Shown here one piece after another: positions 24,736-34,454 of a stretch of 64,000 nt of DNA. Location: NCBI RefSeq assembly GCF_023272795.1, contig NZ_CP096829.1, positions 2,790,001 to 2,854,000 of the forward strand, read 5' to 3'. Made by a program: the position numbers and the translations under genes. A model generated the notes under the pieces. The model made no database searches, was not told the origin of the DNA, and worked only from the letters and a program-made list of their open reading frames with translations. Origin of the DNA: Flavobacterium humidisoli (GTDB taxonomy: Bacteria; Bacteroidota; Bacteroidia; Flavobacteriales; Flavobacteriaceae). How positions within the stretch are numbered: the first letter of the stretch is position 1; every line of letters begins with the position of its first letter.

Positions 24736-27184
24736 TGTTTTACCGATTATGGATGTGCAGCATGACTGCATTTTGTCAAAACAGGGTGATATAACGGTTG
24801 TGTTTAAAGCTGATCTGCCGGAAATTTTTACGCTCTCGGACCACGAATATGAAGCCTTTCACCAGTCATGGATTAAAGCTGTGAAAATACTGCCAAAATT
24901 TACTGTTTTTCACAAGCAGGACTGGTTTTTGGAAAGCAGCTACAAAGCGAATTTTGACAATGAAGACAGCAGTTTTCTCACAAGAAGCAGCGAGCGTTTT
25001 TTTAATGAGAGACCATTTCTGGATCATTCCTGTTATATTATGATTACAAAAAAGCCGGAGGGGAGAAAGAATTCCAGTTCGCTTTTTTCTAATCTCATAA
25101 GGAATAGCATTGCACCTCAGGAAGTGACTAAATCCCAGTTTCTTCAGGATTTCATTGACACTACAGGCCAGTTTAAAAGGATTATGGAGGACAGCGGGTT
25201 TATCCGTCTGACCAGGCTAAAAAATAATGAACTCAAGAGCCAGAGCAGAAAAATTGGACTCATTGAAAAATATTATTTTTTATCTGCAAATGAAAATTCA
25301 TTTGTTTACAGCGATCTTAAGTTTTCAGAAGGTATGCAGATAGGAGATAAGCACAGCCAGCTTTTTACCCTTGGAGATGCTGCGGATCTGCCCTCGCTAT
25401 GCGGGTCAAGAATCAATTTTGACAGATATTCGACCGATAAGACAAAGTTCAGTGTCGGTTTTGCTTCCACGCTGGGACAGCTTCTTTCATGCAACCATAT
25501 ATACAGCCAGTATATTTTCATTGAAGATGCGCAGAAAACGATCCAAAAGCTGGAAAGTAAAAGATTAAGACTCCAGTCATTATCTGCTTACAGCAGAGAG
25601 AATCTGATTGCAAGGGATTCTGCAAATGATTTTCTAAACGAAGCGATAGCGCAGCAGCGGCTTCCGGTTAAAGCGCATTTTAATGTCCTGGGATGGACCT
25701 CAGAAAAAGAAGAGATGAAAGATATAAAAAACAAAATCTCATCAGCCCTGGCGCAGATGGATGCAGCCGCCAAACAGGAAACTGTGGGAGCGCCGCAGAT
25801 CTACTGGGCCGGCATTCCCGGAAATGCTGCCGATTTTCCAATGAATGATGCTTTTGACACTTTTACAGAGCAGGCTGTATGTTTTCTGAATATGGAAACA
25901 GGCTACCGCTCCTCGCTGAGCCCCTGCGGCATCCGTCTGGGTGACCGTCTGACAGGCAAGCCTGTTCATGTTGATATCAGTGATGAGCCTGTAAAGAAAG
26001 GCATCTGCACCAACCGAAATAAGTTTATACTCGGTCCGTCGGGAAGCGGCAAATCCTTTTTTACCAATCATATGGTCAGAAGCTATTATGAGCAGGGAAC
26101 CCATATTGTACTGGTGGATGTCGGACACAGCTACAAAGGATTATGCGATATGGTGAACGGCTATTATTTCACTTATGACGAGAAGAACCCTATCCGTTTC
26201 AATCCTTTTTACATCAGTGAGGGCGACAGTCTGGATACCGAAAAAAAAGAAAGCATTAAAACGCTGCTGCTAGCCTTATGGAAGAAAGATGATGAAACGT
26301 TCAACAGAAGCGAGTATGTGGCGCTGTCCAATGCACTCCAGCTCTATTACGAAAATCTTGAAAAGGATAAAAACATCTTTCCCTGTTTCAATACCTTTTA
26401 TGAGTTTCTGAAGGAGCAGTTTGTATCAATCCTTCAGGGAGATAAAGTAAAAGAGAAGGACTTTGATGTCAATAATTTTCTCTATGTGCTCCGTCCTTAT
26501 TACAGCGGAGGTGAGTTTGATTACCTTCTGAATGCCACAGAGAATCTGGATCTTTTAAAGGAAAGGTTTATTGTATTTGAACTTGATAATATTAAAGACC
26601 ATCCCATTTTGTTTCCAGTGGTGACCATTATTATTATGGAGGTATTTATAAGCAAGATGAGAAAACTCAAAGGAATCCGTAAAATGATTTTAATTGAAGA
26701 GGCATGGAAAGCCATTGCAAGGGAGGGCATGGCGGAATATCTGCGGTATCTTTTTAAGACTGTTCGCAAGTTCTTTGGCGAGGCAATAGTGGTGACCCAG
26801 GAGGTGGAGGATATTATTTCATCTCCTGTAGTGAAGCAGGCCATTATCAACAACAGCGACTGTAAAATCCTGCTGGATCAGAGCAAATACCAGAATAAGT
26901 TCGACCAGATTCAGGAGCTGCTCGGGCTGACCGAAAAGGAGAAAGCTTTGGTGCTTTCTGTAAACAAAGCCAACGATCCCGATAAGAAGTACAAGGAAGT
27001 TTTCATATCTCTTGGAGGGATGCTTTCAAAGGTCTACAGAACTGAAGTGTCTTTGGAAGAATACCTTGCCTATACCACTGAAGAAAGTGAGAAAGTCAGA
27101 ATGAATGCTTTTGCAAAGCAGTTTGGCGGGGACATTAAGAAAGGGATTGCCGCAATGGCACAGGAAATTAGAAATGGGAATTAA
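24716..27184 (+). CDS. traG: Conjugation ATPase TraG (VirB4 type)
   Basis: The 822-residue ATPase energises assembly of the transfer channel. Walker A (LGPSGSGKSFFTNH) lies near residue 440 and a Walker B-like segment (RKMILIEEAWKAIAREG) near 660, with the VirB4 pattern between. I start at the ATG at 24716, preceded by an AAGG, instead of the upstream ATG (24662), which lies inside the methyltransferase gene. The usual order TraE-TraF-TraG is kept apart from the inserted methyltransferase. Confidence 0.92.
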   Translation: MEKELDDVLPIMDVQHDCILSKQGDITVVFKADLPEIFTLSDHEYEAFHQSWIKAVKILPKFTVFHKQDWFLESSYKANFDNEDSSFLTRSSERFFNERPFLDHSCYIMITKKPEGRKNSSSLFSNLIRNSIAPQEVTKSQFLQDFIDTTGQFKRIMEDSGFIRLTRLKNNELKSQSRKIGLIEKYYFLSANENSFVYSDLKFSEGMQIGDKHSQLFTLGDAADLPSLCGSRINFDRYSTDKTKFSVGFASTLGQLLSCNHIYSQYIFIEDAQKTIQKLESKRLRLQSLSAYSRENLIARDSANDFLNEAIAQQRLPVKAHFNVLGWTSEKEEMKDIKNKISSALAQMDAAAKQETVGAPQIYWAGIPGNAADFPMNDAFDTFTEQAVCFLNMETGYRSSLSPCGIRLGDRLTGKPVHVDISDEPVKKGICTNRNKFILGPSGSGKSFFTNHMVRSYYEQGTHIVLVDVGHSYKGLCDMVNGYYFTYDEKNPIRFNPFYISEGDSLDTEKKESIKTLLLALWKKDDETFNRSEYVALSNALQLYYENLEKDKNIFPCFNTFYEFLKEQFVSILQGDKVKEKDFDVNNFLYVLRPYYSGGEFDYLLNATENLDLLKERFIVFELDNIKDHPILFPVVTIIIMEVFISKMRKLKGIRKMILIEEAWKAIAREGMAEYLRYLFKTVRKFFGEAIVVTQEVEDIISSPVVKQAIINNSDCKILLDQSKYQNKFDQIQELLGLTEKEKALVLSVNKANDPDKKYKEVFISLGGMLSKVYRTEVSLEEYLAYTTEESEKVRMNAFAKQFGGDIKKGIAAMAQEIRNGN

Positions 27185-27196
27185 AAATTAAGTCAA

Positions 27197-27886
27197 ATGA
27201 AAACGAAAATTAGAATAGCTGCATGTCTTATGTGTTTTCTGTTAATCAGCACGCCTGCAAGACCAGCAGAAAAGACAGCAGCCCTCCCGATTCTGGAGAT
27301 AGTGAAAGCGGTAACAAAGAAAGTAATCAAAGCTATCGATCTTGGGATCCAAAGGCTGCAGAACAAAACCATCTGGCTTCAGAACGCACAGAAGCAGATT
27401 GAAAACACACTTTCCAAACTGAAGCTGGATGAGATTTCAGATTGGACAAAAAAACAACGGGATATTTATAAAGACTATTATGAAGAGCTGCAGAAAGTTA
27501 AGTCTATTATTATCTACTACCAGAGAATTAAGGAAATTTCTTCCAAGCAGACCCGTCTGATTGAAGAATACGAGAGGGCATGGAACCTTTTTAAAAAGGA
27601 TCAGAGTTTCAAAGTCTCCGAACTGGAATATATGGAAAAGGTATATGACGGAATACTGGAAGAGAGCATTAAAAACATCGACCAGATATTTCTAATCATA
27701 GATTCATTTAGCACTCAGATGAGTGATCTGAAAAGACTGGAAATCATAAATAAAGCGGCGGATCAGATTGACACCAATTACAACGATCTCAGGCTTTTCA
27801 ACCAGCAGAATGTGCTGATGAGTCTTCAGAGGGCAAAAACAGATGCCGATGCAAAAAAAGTGAAACAATTTTACGGAATTCCGTAA
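27197..27886 (+). CDS. Conjugal transfer protein, TraI-like, first of three paralogues
   Basis: A signal peptide (residues about 1-24) is followed by a long helical protein (229 aa) with probable coiled-coil stretches. It shares with the next two genes the segment pattern F...SELEYMEKVY and a C-terminal LQRAKTDADAKKVKQFY. In Bacteroidetes tra operons TraI-like periplasmic proteins lie between TraG and TraJ. Exact function in the channel is unknown. Confidence 0.7.
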   Translation: MKTKIRIAACLMCFLLISTPARPAEKTAALPILEIVKAVTKKVIKAIDLGIQRLQNKTIWLQNAQKQIENTLSKLKLDEISDWTKKQRDIYKDYYEELQKVKSIIIYYQRIKEISSKQTRLIEEYERAWNLFKKDQSFKVSELEYMEKVYDGILEESIKNIDQIFLIIDSFSTQMSDLKRLEIINKAADQIDTNYNDLRLFNQQNVLMSLQRAKTDADAKKVKQFYGIP

Positions 27887-27901
27887 ACGGTATTGAAAAA
27901 G

Positions 27902-28519
27902 ATGAAAAAGACAATATTACTATGCATAATAACAGCAATGCTTACCAGCGGACTTCAGGCGCAGCAGGCTAAACAGAAGCGAATGCTTCTTCTTCAGATT
28001 GCGGCGCTGCGCACTTATGTGGATTATGCCGCAAAAGGATATAAGGCAGTTAAAAACGGACTGAATTTTATTTCAGATGCTAAGAAAGGCGAATTGAACC
28101 TCCACAGTGATTATTTTACATCATTGCTGGCAGTTAATCCAAAGGTTAAGAATTATAAGAGAGTTGCCGAAATAATCTCGCTTCAGGTTCAGATTTTAAA
28201 GATTTATAAAAGGACTTTTAAGAACCTCCAGAAGGATAATCTTTTTCACGGCAGTGAACTGGATTATATCCGGAGGACATTCAAACGACTGCTTGAAAGC
28301 TGTGATGAAAGTATTGATACACTGCTTCTTGTTACGACAAGCACCAAACTTGAAATGAAGGACGACGAAAGAATCGAGCGTATTGATAAACTTTATGAGG
28401 CAGCAAGTGAAGACTACGCTTTCTGCGAGAAATTCAGCGGAGAAATCAAGGTGCTTGCATTATCGAAAGCTAAAGAAAAAAATGACAGCAGGCAGTCTGG
28501 GGAATTGTATGGGTTATAA
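27902..28519 (+). CDS. Conjugal transfer protein, TraI-like, second paralogue
   Basis: Start taken at the ATG (27902); the open frame extends 9 bases further to a TTG. A signal peptide ends at LQAQ (about residue 21). The 205-residue mature part is helical and shares with the third copy NPKVKNYKRVAEI, the ELDYIRRTFKRLLE segment and a MKDDERIERIDKLYE motif. It probably acts in the periplasm in the transfer channel. Short gaps on both sides indicate one operon. Confidence 0.7.
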   Translation: MKKTILLCIITAMLTSGLQAQQAKQKRMLLLQIAALRTYVDYAAKGYKAVKNGLNFISDAKKGELNLHSDYFTSLLAVNPKVKNYKRVAEIISLQVQILKIYKRTFKNLQKDNLFHGSELDYIRRTFKRLLESCDESIDTLLLVTTSTKLEMKDDERIERIDKLYEAASEDYAFCEKFSGEIKVLALSKAKEKNDSRQSGELYGL

Positions 28520-28531
28520 AACAAACTGACG

Positions 28532-29167
28532 ATGAAAAAGATGTTATTATTTATTGCAATGTCACTTTTAATGTGTGTTCCTTTTTCAGCAAAGGCACAG
28601 TCTGCTGAAATCCAGCAGCTGATTTTAAATATCGAAAAACTCTCGCAGTTTAAAAAGATATTGAGTGATATGAAGAAAGGCTATGATATGCTTAGCGGCG
28701 GATATAAAGCCGTAAAGGATATGTCTGAAGGAAATTTTTCACTGCATAAGACTTTTCTTGATGCTTTGATGCAGATAAGCCCCATTGTGAAAAATTACAA
28801 AAGGGTGGGAGATATAGTGGAATATCAGTTTACGCTGATCAGGGAAAGCCGTAAAGGAATTGACAGGATTCTTAAAAATGAACAATTCAGTCCGAAGGAA
28901 ATACAATATTTTGAAAAAGTGTATTCGAATCTAAGCAGGGAAAGTCTTAGGAATATAGATGAATTGACATCTGTAATCACAGCGGACAAACTCAGAATGA
29001 CTGATGACGAAAGACTTGAAGCGATTGACAGGATATATGACGACATGCAGCAGAAGATACTGTTTCTGCACGATTTTAATGGATCATCATCAATATTGGC
29101 TCTGCAGCGTTCTAAGGAATCTAATGATGCTAAAGCAGTCCGCAGCAGTTATAATTTTAAAGATTAA
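28532..29167 (+). CDS. Conjugal transfer protein, TraI-like, third paralogue
   Basis: A signal peptide ends near AKAQ (about residue 23). The 211-residue protein is helical and clearly related to the preceding gene (ISPIVKNYKRVGDIVEY, MTDDERLEAIDRIYDDM and a C-terminal ALQRSKESNDAKAV). The tandem copies probably arose by duplication and may form a hetero-oligomer. traJ follows 10 bases later. Confidence 0.7.
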   Translation: MKKMLLFIAMSLLMCVPFSAKAQSAEIQQLILNIEKLSQFKKILSDMKKGYDMLSGGYKAVKDMSEGNFSLHKTFLDALMQISPIVKNYKRVGDIVEYQFTLIRESRKGIDRILKNEQFSPKEIQYFEKVYSNLSRESLRNIDELTSVITADKLRMTDDERLEAIDRIYDDMQQKILFLHDFNGSSSILALQRSKESNDAKAVRSSYNFKD

Positions 29168-29177
29168 ACAGCATATC

Positions 29178-30371
29178 ATGATAAAGATTTTAAATAAAAC
29201 TTTTCTGTTTTTCCTGTTTCCCGCAGCAGTTTCTGCTCAGGGACTTGGAGATGATATTGGTAGCCTGCATGCTGTTCTTGAACAGCTGTATGATGAGATG
29301 ATGCCGCTCTGCAGCAATCTTATGGGAGTGGGGCAGGGCATAGCGGGATTTGCAGCCGTCTTCTATATTGCCTCAAGGGTCTGGCGCCATATTGCCAATG
29401 CTGAGGCAATTGATTTTTACCCGCTTTTCAGACCGTTTGTGATCGGTTTCTGCATTATGATTTTTCCTTCTGTGCTGGCACTCATAAACGGAGTCATGAA
29501 ACCAACCGTCACGGCTACCGCTTCTATGGTTGCGGGATCCAACAAAGCAATTGAAGTGCTTCTCCGGGAAAAAGAAAAAGCAGTTAAAGAAAGTGCTCCA
29601 TGGAAAATGTATGTCGGCGTTCTTGGAACAGGCGATCGTGAAAGATGGTATAAATACACCCATGATGGTGCAGATTCTTCTGATGAGGGAATGATCGAAG
29701 GAATAGGAAATGATGTAAAGTTTGCTATGGAGAAAGCTTCTTACAGTTTCAGGAATTCGGTCAAAGAATGGGTAAGCCAGGTGCTGCAAATTATCTTCGA
29801 GGCTTCTTCATTATGTATTGATACCCTGCGAACTTTTCAGCTGGTGGTGCTTTCCATCTTAGGGCCTCTGGTATTTGGGATCGCAGTATTTGACGGATTC
29901 CAGCATACTCTTACGGTCTGGCTTGCCAGGTATATCAATATCTACCTGTGGCTCCCTGTTGCCAATATTTTTGGAGGGATTATAGGAAAAATTCAGGAGC
30001 AGATGCTGCGGCTGGATATCTCTCAGATCAATACATCTGGCGATACGTTTTTCAGCAGGACCGATATCGGATACTTGATTTTTATGATTATAGGCATTGT
30101 CGGATATTTTACCGTGCCCTCTGTTGCCAACTATATAGTGCATGCATCGGGAGGAAGCGCACTGGGACAGAAAGTAACCAGTTTATTTGGCGGTTCGACT
30201 TCATCTGTAATCGGAGGTGCTGCTGCGGGAGCAGGAATGGTAATGGATGCGATGGGAAATGCGGCAGGAAAAATGAGCCAGAGCATGACTTCTTCTTCAA
30301 TGTCTTCGCCCTATTTTGAAGATAAAGGAAGTTACATGAGCGAAAGGCTCAAAGGAAATTCAAAAAATTAA
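29178..30371 (+). CDS. traJ: Conjugative transposon protein TraJ (VirB6-like)
   Basis: I start at the ATG at 29178, which gives a signal-like N-terminus (ILNKTFLFFLFPAAVSAQ); the longer open frame runs back through the preceding gene. The 397-residue protein has several membrane segments (YPLFRPFVIGFCIMIFPSVLAL; VLSILGPLVFGIAVFDGF; YLIFMIIGIVGYFTVPSVA) and a Gly/Ser/Met-rich tail, the TraJ pattern. It is an inner-membrane channel component. Confidence 0.9.
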   Translation: MIKILNKTFLFFLFPAAVSAQGLGDDIGSLHAVLEQLYDEMMPLCSNLMGVGQGIAGFAAVFYIASRVWRHIANAEAIDFYPLFRPFVIGFCIMIFPSVLALINGVMKPTVTATASMVAGSNKAIEVLLREKEKAVKESAPWKMYVGVLGTGDRERWYKYTHDGADSSDEGMIEGIGNDVKFAMEKASYSFRNSVKEWVSQVLQIIFEASSLCIDTLRTFQLVVLSILGPLVFGIAVFDGFQHTLTVWLARYINIYLWLPVANIFGGIIGKIQEQMLRLDISQINTSGDTFFSRTDIGYLIFMIIGIVGYFTVPSVANYIVHASGGSALGQKVTSLFGGSTSSVIGGAAAGAGMVMDAMGNAAGKMSQSMTSSSMSSPYFEDKGSYMSERLKGNSKN

Positions 30372-30383
30372 AAGCACGCGGTT

Positions 30384-31007
30384 ATGTTTAGCAAGATGAA
30401 AAATATAGATACAGCTTTCCGCCACGTCAGGAGTTTTACAATGCTGGTAATAGCAGGCAGTGCGGTTATTACGTGTTATGCACTTTATAAAAGTTTCAGC
30501 TCTGTCACATCCATGCAGGATAAGGTTTATATCCTTGCCAACGGAAAAGTACTGGAAGCTTACTCGTCAGACCGCAAAGATAATGTGCCGGTTGAGGCAA
30601 GGGATCATGTTAGGACTTTTCACCAGTATTTCTTCAGCCTTGATCCTGATGATAAAGTAATTAAAGCCAATGTAACAAAAGCACTTTATCTGGCCGATAA
30701 TTCAGTGAAGCGCATCTACGATGATTTAAAAGAAAACGGGTATTATTCGGGAATTATATCAGGAAATATAAGCCAGACAGTTTTTATAGACAGCGTTACG
30801 ATTGATATTAATGAATATCCATACCGCTTTAAATGCTTTGCCCGGCAGAATATCATAAGAACCACAAGCATAATGAATAGAAACCTGATTACACAGGGAA
30901 CGCTGCGGAATGTTTCAAGGAGCGATAATAATCCCCACGGTTTTCTAATAGAACGCTTTAATACTCTTGAGAACAAAGATCTTGGCGCTTCAAACAGAAA
31001 GCCATGA
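30384..31007 (+). CDS. traK: Conjugative transposon protein TraK (VirB8-like)
   Basis: A short cytosolic N-terminus (MFSKMKNIDTAFRHVRSF), one membrane segment (residues about 18-40) and a periplasmic domain of about 165 residues match TraK, the VirB8-type scaffold. Length (207 aa) is normal. Its stop overlaps the next start by 4 bases (ATGA), so translation is coupled. Confidence 0.9.
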   Translation: MFSKMKNIDTAFRHVRSFTMLVIAGSAVITCYALYKSFSSVTSMQDKVYILANGKVLEAYSSDRKDNVPVEARDHVRTFHQYFFSLDPDDKVIKANVTKALYLADNSVKRIYDDLKENGYYSGIISGNISQTVFIDSVTIDINEYPYRFKCFARQNIIRTTSIMNRNLITQGTLRNVSRSDNNPHGFLIERFNTLENKDLGASNRKP

Positions 31008-31408
31008 GAAGCTTATTCAGGAAACATAAAGACATCGATCAGCATTCGCGGATTTATCTCATGATCAGATTCTGGTGGGTGGTTAAAATGGATAGAATAA
31101 CTAAAAACCTTTCCAAATCACAGCTTTGGTTGTCTCTTGTAGTTTTCATGATGACCGGAACAGTTCTTTGTTTCTATAAAATAATCAGCGGTGTTTTGCT
31201 GGACAGTCCTGAATCAATCAGTATTGAGGGAATATCAGTTGTAAAACCTTTTTATTCTGATAAAAATGAAACGCTGCATTTCTTGAATATATCTCTTAAA
31301 AAAAGTGAAAAGCAATCTGATCTCGGCAGATACATAGACAGCGTAATAAATGTTTCTTGTACAATCGATTTAGATAAAAAATATAATTCCAACGGCGCGG
31401 GCTTTTAA
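31004..31408 (+). CDS. Tra-operon protein in the TraL position (134 aa)
   Basis: The gene lies between traK and traM, where TraL is encoded in CTnDOT-like elements. The product has a basic N-terminus, one membrane segment (residues about 42-64, SLVVFMMTGTVLCFYKI) and a polar C-terminal part. An internal start near 31088 is possible. TraL assignment is by position only. Confidence 0.55.
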   Translation: MRSLFRKHKDIDQHSRIYLMIRFWWVVKMDRITKNLSKSQLWLSLVVFMMTGTVLCFYKIISGVLLDSPESISIEGISVVKPFYSDKNETLHFLNISLKKSEKQSDLGRYIDSVINVSCTIDLDKKYNSNGAGF

Positions 31409-31461
31409 AATGCTCTAAAAGTCTACGGAATTCAATACAGGTAACTATAATAATTGAAATT

Positions 31462-32751
31462 ATGGAAAATAAAACACTTTCGGCAAAAGACAGAAAGGAC
31501 CGTAAAATGATGCTGGTTCTTCCATTGCTTATACTGCCATTTATAACAATGCTTTTCTGGGTTTTTGGAGGCGGTAAAGGAAAAGAAACCGTGTTTTCAG
31601 CAGAAAAGAAATCAGGTTTTAACATGCTGCTTCCAAACCCAAAGCTAAAGGAAGACTCTGCATTAGATAAAATGAGCTACTATGATCAGGCATCAGCTGA
31701 TTCCATAAAATTGGAGGAACAGAAGAAAAAGGATCCTAATTTTTCGATAAGTAAGGCAGATGAAACTAATCTTGAATCTGACGGCTCTTTTGATACGGAT
31801 GCAGCCTCAATAAGAAGCCAGAAAGGCGGGCTAAACACAGGTTTTTTAAAGCCGGAAAATGAGCAGAAGATGTACCAGAAACTTCAGGCTCTCCAAAAGG
31901 CAATTGCAGAGCCTGCTAAAGTGAATGACTATGATCAGGACATGAGAGAGTTTCAATATCAAAAAACACCTTACGGTGAATCAGCAGAAATGAGAAACTT
32001 GGAACAGCTGATGGCGGCAATGAGTGCACCGACTGAACCTGATCCAGAACTGGCGCAGCTGGGAGGGATGCTGGAAAATATCTTGGATATACAGCACCCG
32101 GAACGGGTTCAGGAAAAGTTGAGGCAGAATTCAAAGATTCACAAAGGAAAAATATTTTCAGTGAGAAGGAAAGATGATGCTCAGGTCGCAAGTTCTCTTC
32201 AGAATACATCAAATTCAGCAGTAAAACAAGGGACGAATTCTTTTTATTCCCTGGATGAAGAAATGGGCAATGAAGAAATTCAGAATGCGGTTGAGGCAGT
32301 GATTCATCAAACGCAGACCATCGTAAACGGTTCAATTGTTAAAATAAGGCTTTTAAATGATGTTTTTATCAACGGCGTACTCATTCCAAGAAACAGTTTC
32401 GTATTTGGAACTGCATCTCTGAAAGGAGAAAGACTGGAAATAAAGATAAACACCATAAAATACCTAAACGCCATTTTTCCTGTAGAGCTTTCAGTTTTTG
32501 ATATAGACGGTATAAAAGGCATCTATATTCCAGGTACAATTAACAGGGATGTTGCAAAAGCCTCAGCAGATAGATCGATGCAGAGTATCGGACTTACGGG
32601 AGTAAGTGATTCATGGGGAGCACAGGCTGCCGGAATGGGAGTGGAAGCAGCAAAAACGCTTTTAAGTAAAAAAGTCAAACTTATTAAAGTGGCAGTAAAA
32701 GCTGGCTATAAAGTGCTGCTTTATGATGAGAAGGATAAGAATGAGAAATAA
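31462..32751 (+). CDS. traM: Conjugative transposon protein TraM (VirB10-like)
   Basis: A cytosolic N-terminus with a basic segment, one membrane segment (residues about 17-36), a long Gln/Glu/Ser-rich linker, and a C-terminal domain with INGSIVKIRLLNDVFINGV-type strands and a VFGTASL segment match TraM. It spans the periplasm and links inner- and outer-membrane parts of the channel. Its 3' end overlaps the open frame of traN. Confidence 0.9.
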   Translation: MENKTLSAKDRKDRKMMLVLPLLILPFITMLFWVFGGGKGKETVFSAEKKSGFNMLLPNPKLKEDSALDKMSYYDQASADSIKLEEQKKKDPNFSISKADETNLESDGSFDTDAASIRSQKGGLNTGFLKPENEQKMYQKLQALQKAIAEPAKVNDYDQDMREFQYQKTPYGESAEMRNLEQLMAAMSAPTEPDPELAQLGGMLENILDIQHPERVQEKLRQNSKIHKGKIFSVRRKDDAQVASSLQNTSNSAVKQGTNSFYSLDEEMGNEEIQNAVEAVIHQTQTIVNGSIVKIRLLNDVFINGVLIPRNSFVFGTASLKGERLEIKINTIKYLNAIFPVELSVFDIDGIKGIYIPGTINRDVAKASADRSMQSIGLTGVSDSWGAQAAGMGVEAAKTLLSKKVKLIKVAVKAGYKVLLYDEKDKNEK

Positions 32752-32767
32752 TTTTAAACTAATCAAT

Positions 32768-33598
32768 ATGAGAAACTTAAAAATATCAATTATTATATGC
32801 ATTTTCTTGACAGTTATTTCGGGATATGCACAATATAATTCAAAAGCTGAATATAATAATATACAGCTCAGCTATTCAAAAACTACCAGCATCTTATTTC
32901 CGTATGCTGTCAAAAGTCTAGATATCGGCAGCCGTGATGTGCTGGTGCAGAAAGCTAAAGGAGTTGAAAATATACTGCTGCTGAAAGCAGGAAAACAGAA
33001 TTTTCTGCAGACCAACCTTACTGTAGTCACATCAGACGGAAAGCTTTACAGCTTCATATTAAATTTTGATGATTTGTGTCCGACTTTACATATTGATGCC
33101 GGACTGCGAAATGCGGATGACAGACAGCTTTTGTTCTCACTGGAGAATGAAAACCAGAAGGAAATAAAGGATTATGCGATGCTCGCATTATCTAAGAAAA
33201 ATAAGGTAAGCGGACTTAATTCAAGAAGATCAGAAATTGAGATAAGAGTTGAGGGCATTTATATTCATCAGGATATAATGTTTTTCAGGGTCTCTCTAGG
33301 AAATGATTCTAAAATTAATTATGATGTTGACCAGCTTCGTTTTTTTACCCGTGACCAGAGAAAATCGAAACGTACCGCATCACAGGAAATAGAGGTTATA
33401 CCGTTTTTCAGTACTGGTGATTTCAGCCGGATTTATGATAAATCTGAAATTACAGCTGTATTTGCCCTGCCTAAATTTACAATATCCGATAAGAAAAAGT
33501 TTACCATGCAGGTCTTTGAGAAAAATGGAGGCAGGCATCTGGAGTTGGATATAAAAAATAGGGACCTGGTAAATCTTGAAATACTGGGGAACTTATAA
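32768..33598 (+). CDS. traN: Conjugative transposon protein TraN (DUF4138, VirB9-like)
   Basis: I start at the ATG at 32768, which gives a clean signal peptide (NLKISIIICIFLTVISGYAQ); an upstream in-frame ATG lies inside traM. The 276-residue protein has the DUF4138 pattern: a beta-rich N-terminal half beginning with TTSILFPYAVKSLDIGSRDV and a C-terminal half with FALPKFTISDKKKFTMQVFE. It is the outer-membrane-associated partner of TraM. Confidence 0.9.
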   Translation: MRNLKISIIICIFLTVISGYAQYNSKAEYNNIQLSYSKTTSILFPYAVKSLDIGSRDVLVQKAKGVENILLLKAGKQNFLQTNLTVVTSDGKLYSFILNFDDLCPTLHIDAGLRNADDRQLLFSLENENQKEIKDYAMLALSKKNKVSGLNSRRSEIEIRVEGIYIHQDIMFFRVSLGNDSKINYDVDQLRFFTRDQRKSKRTASQEIEVIPFFSTGDFSRIYDKSEITAVFALPKFTISDKKKFTMQVFEKNGGRHLELDIKNRDLVNLEILGNL

Positions 33599-33626
33599 TC
33601 AGTACTAATTTTAAATGTAAAAGATC

Positions 33627-34427
33627 ATGAACCAGAAAAATTTAGATTACCTTAAAGATCAGTTGAAATATACTGGATTTGGGGAAACTTTTGAAGCAGA
33701 GCTGAAGGCAAATATGCTGAAAGGAGAAAAAGATTTTAAAATTGTTCACACAGGTATTATGAACAATGGTGTTGCTAATAAGGACCGCCTGACTGTTGAA
33801 CTGAATTTCAAGAAGTCGGAACAGAACGATATGTATTTTTTTAATTCCTACCATGTTAACCTGCAAAAAGAGGAAAACAAACCGGGATTGGAACAAACCT
33901 TTTACATCAACAAAGAGGGGAGCATTACAATGAAAGAAGCCTATAATTTAATGGAAGGACGATCTGTCAATAAAAATCTTCAAAGTAAGGACGGCGAAGC
34001 ATATAATGCTTGGATTTCTTTGAATTTCAAGGAAACCGATAGCAGCGGCAACTTTAAGCTGAATCAGTATCACCAGAATTACGGCTATGATCTGGAAGCT
34101 TCGCTGGAGAAGCATTCGATAAAAGAACTGCTTACTCCGCAGTATAAAGAAGATCTAATTAATTCCCTAAAAAAAGGAAATCTGCAGTCCGTAACTTTTG
34201 TTGTAGGTGGAGAAGAACGAAAACAGTTTGTGGAAGCAAATCCGCAGTTTAAAACGGTAAAGGTTTATGATTCTTCATTGCAGAGAATCAATGATAGAGA
34301 AAGTAAAAATGAGAAACAATCTCAATCAAAAGAAAAGAGTGCGGCTCAGAATAAAAATGATGATGAGCCGGCACATAAAGAATCGAATTCTGCATCACGT
34401 TCCAGGAAAGCAGGCAGATCAGTTTAG
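33627..34427 (+). CDS. Conserved ICE protein (266 aa), paralogue of the next gene
   Basis: No signal peptide. The N-terminal half contains LKYTGFGETFEAELKANML and a DRLTVELNFKKSE segment; the centre has EAYNLMEGRSVNK; the end of the conserved part is VTFVVGGEERKQFVEANPQF followed by a charged Lys/Ser-rich tail. The pattern recalls DUF3945-like proteins of Bacteroidetes mobile elements. It lies at the end of the tra operon. Function unknown. Confidence 0.7.
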   Translation: MNQKNLDYLKDQLKYTGFGETFEAELKANMLKGEKDFKIVHTGIMNNGVANKDRLTVELNFKKSEQNDMYFFNSYHVNLQKEENKPGLEQTFYINKEGSITMKEAYNLMEGRSVNKNLQSKDGEAYNAWISLNFKETDSSGNFKLNQYHQNYGYDLEASLEKHSIKELLTPQYKEDLINSLKKGNLQSVTFVVGGEERKQFVEANPQFKTVKVYDSSLQRINDRESKNEKQSQSKEKSAAQNKNDDEPAHKESNSASRSRKAGRSV

Positions 34428-34454
34428 TTTCAGTAATCCACTTAAAAATTAAAT

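Noticed and set aside
29373..30319. Several open frames inside traJ, some over 90 codons
   Set aside because: traJ has a clear product in the main frame; these are shadows.
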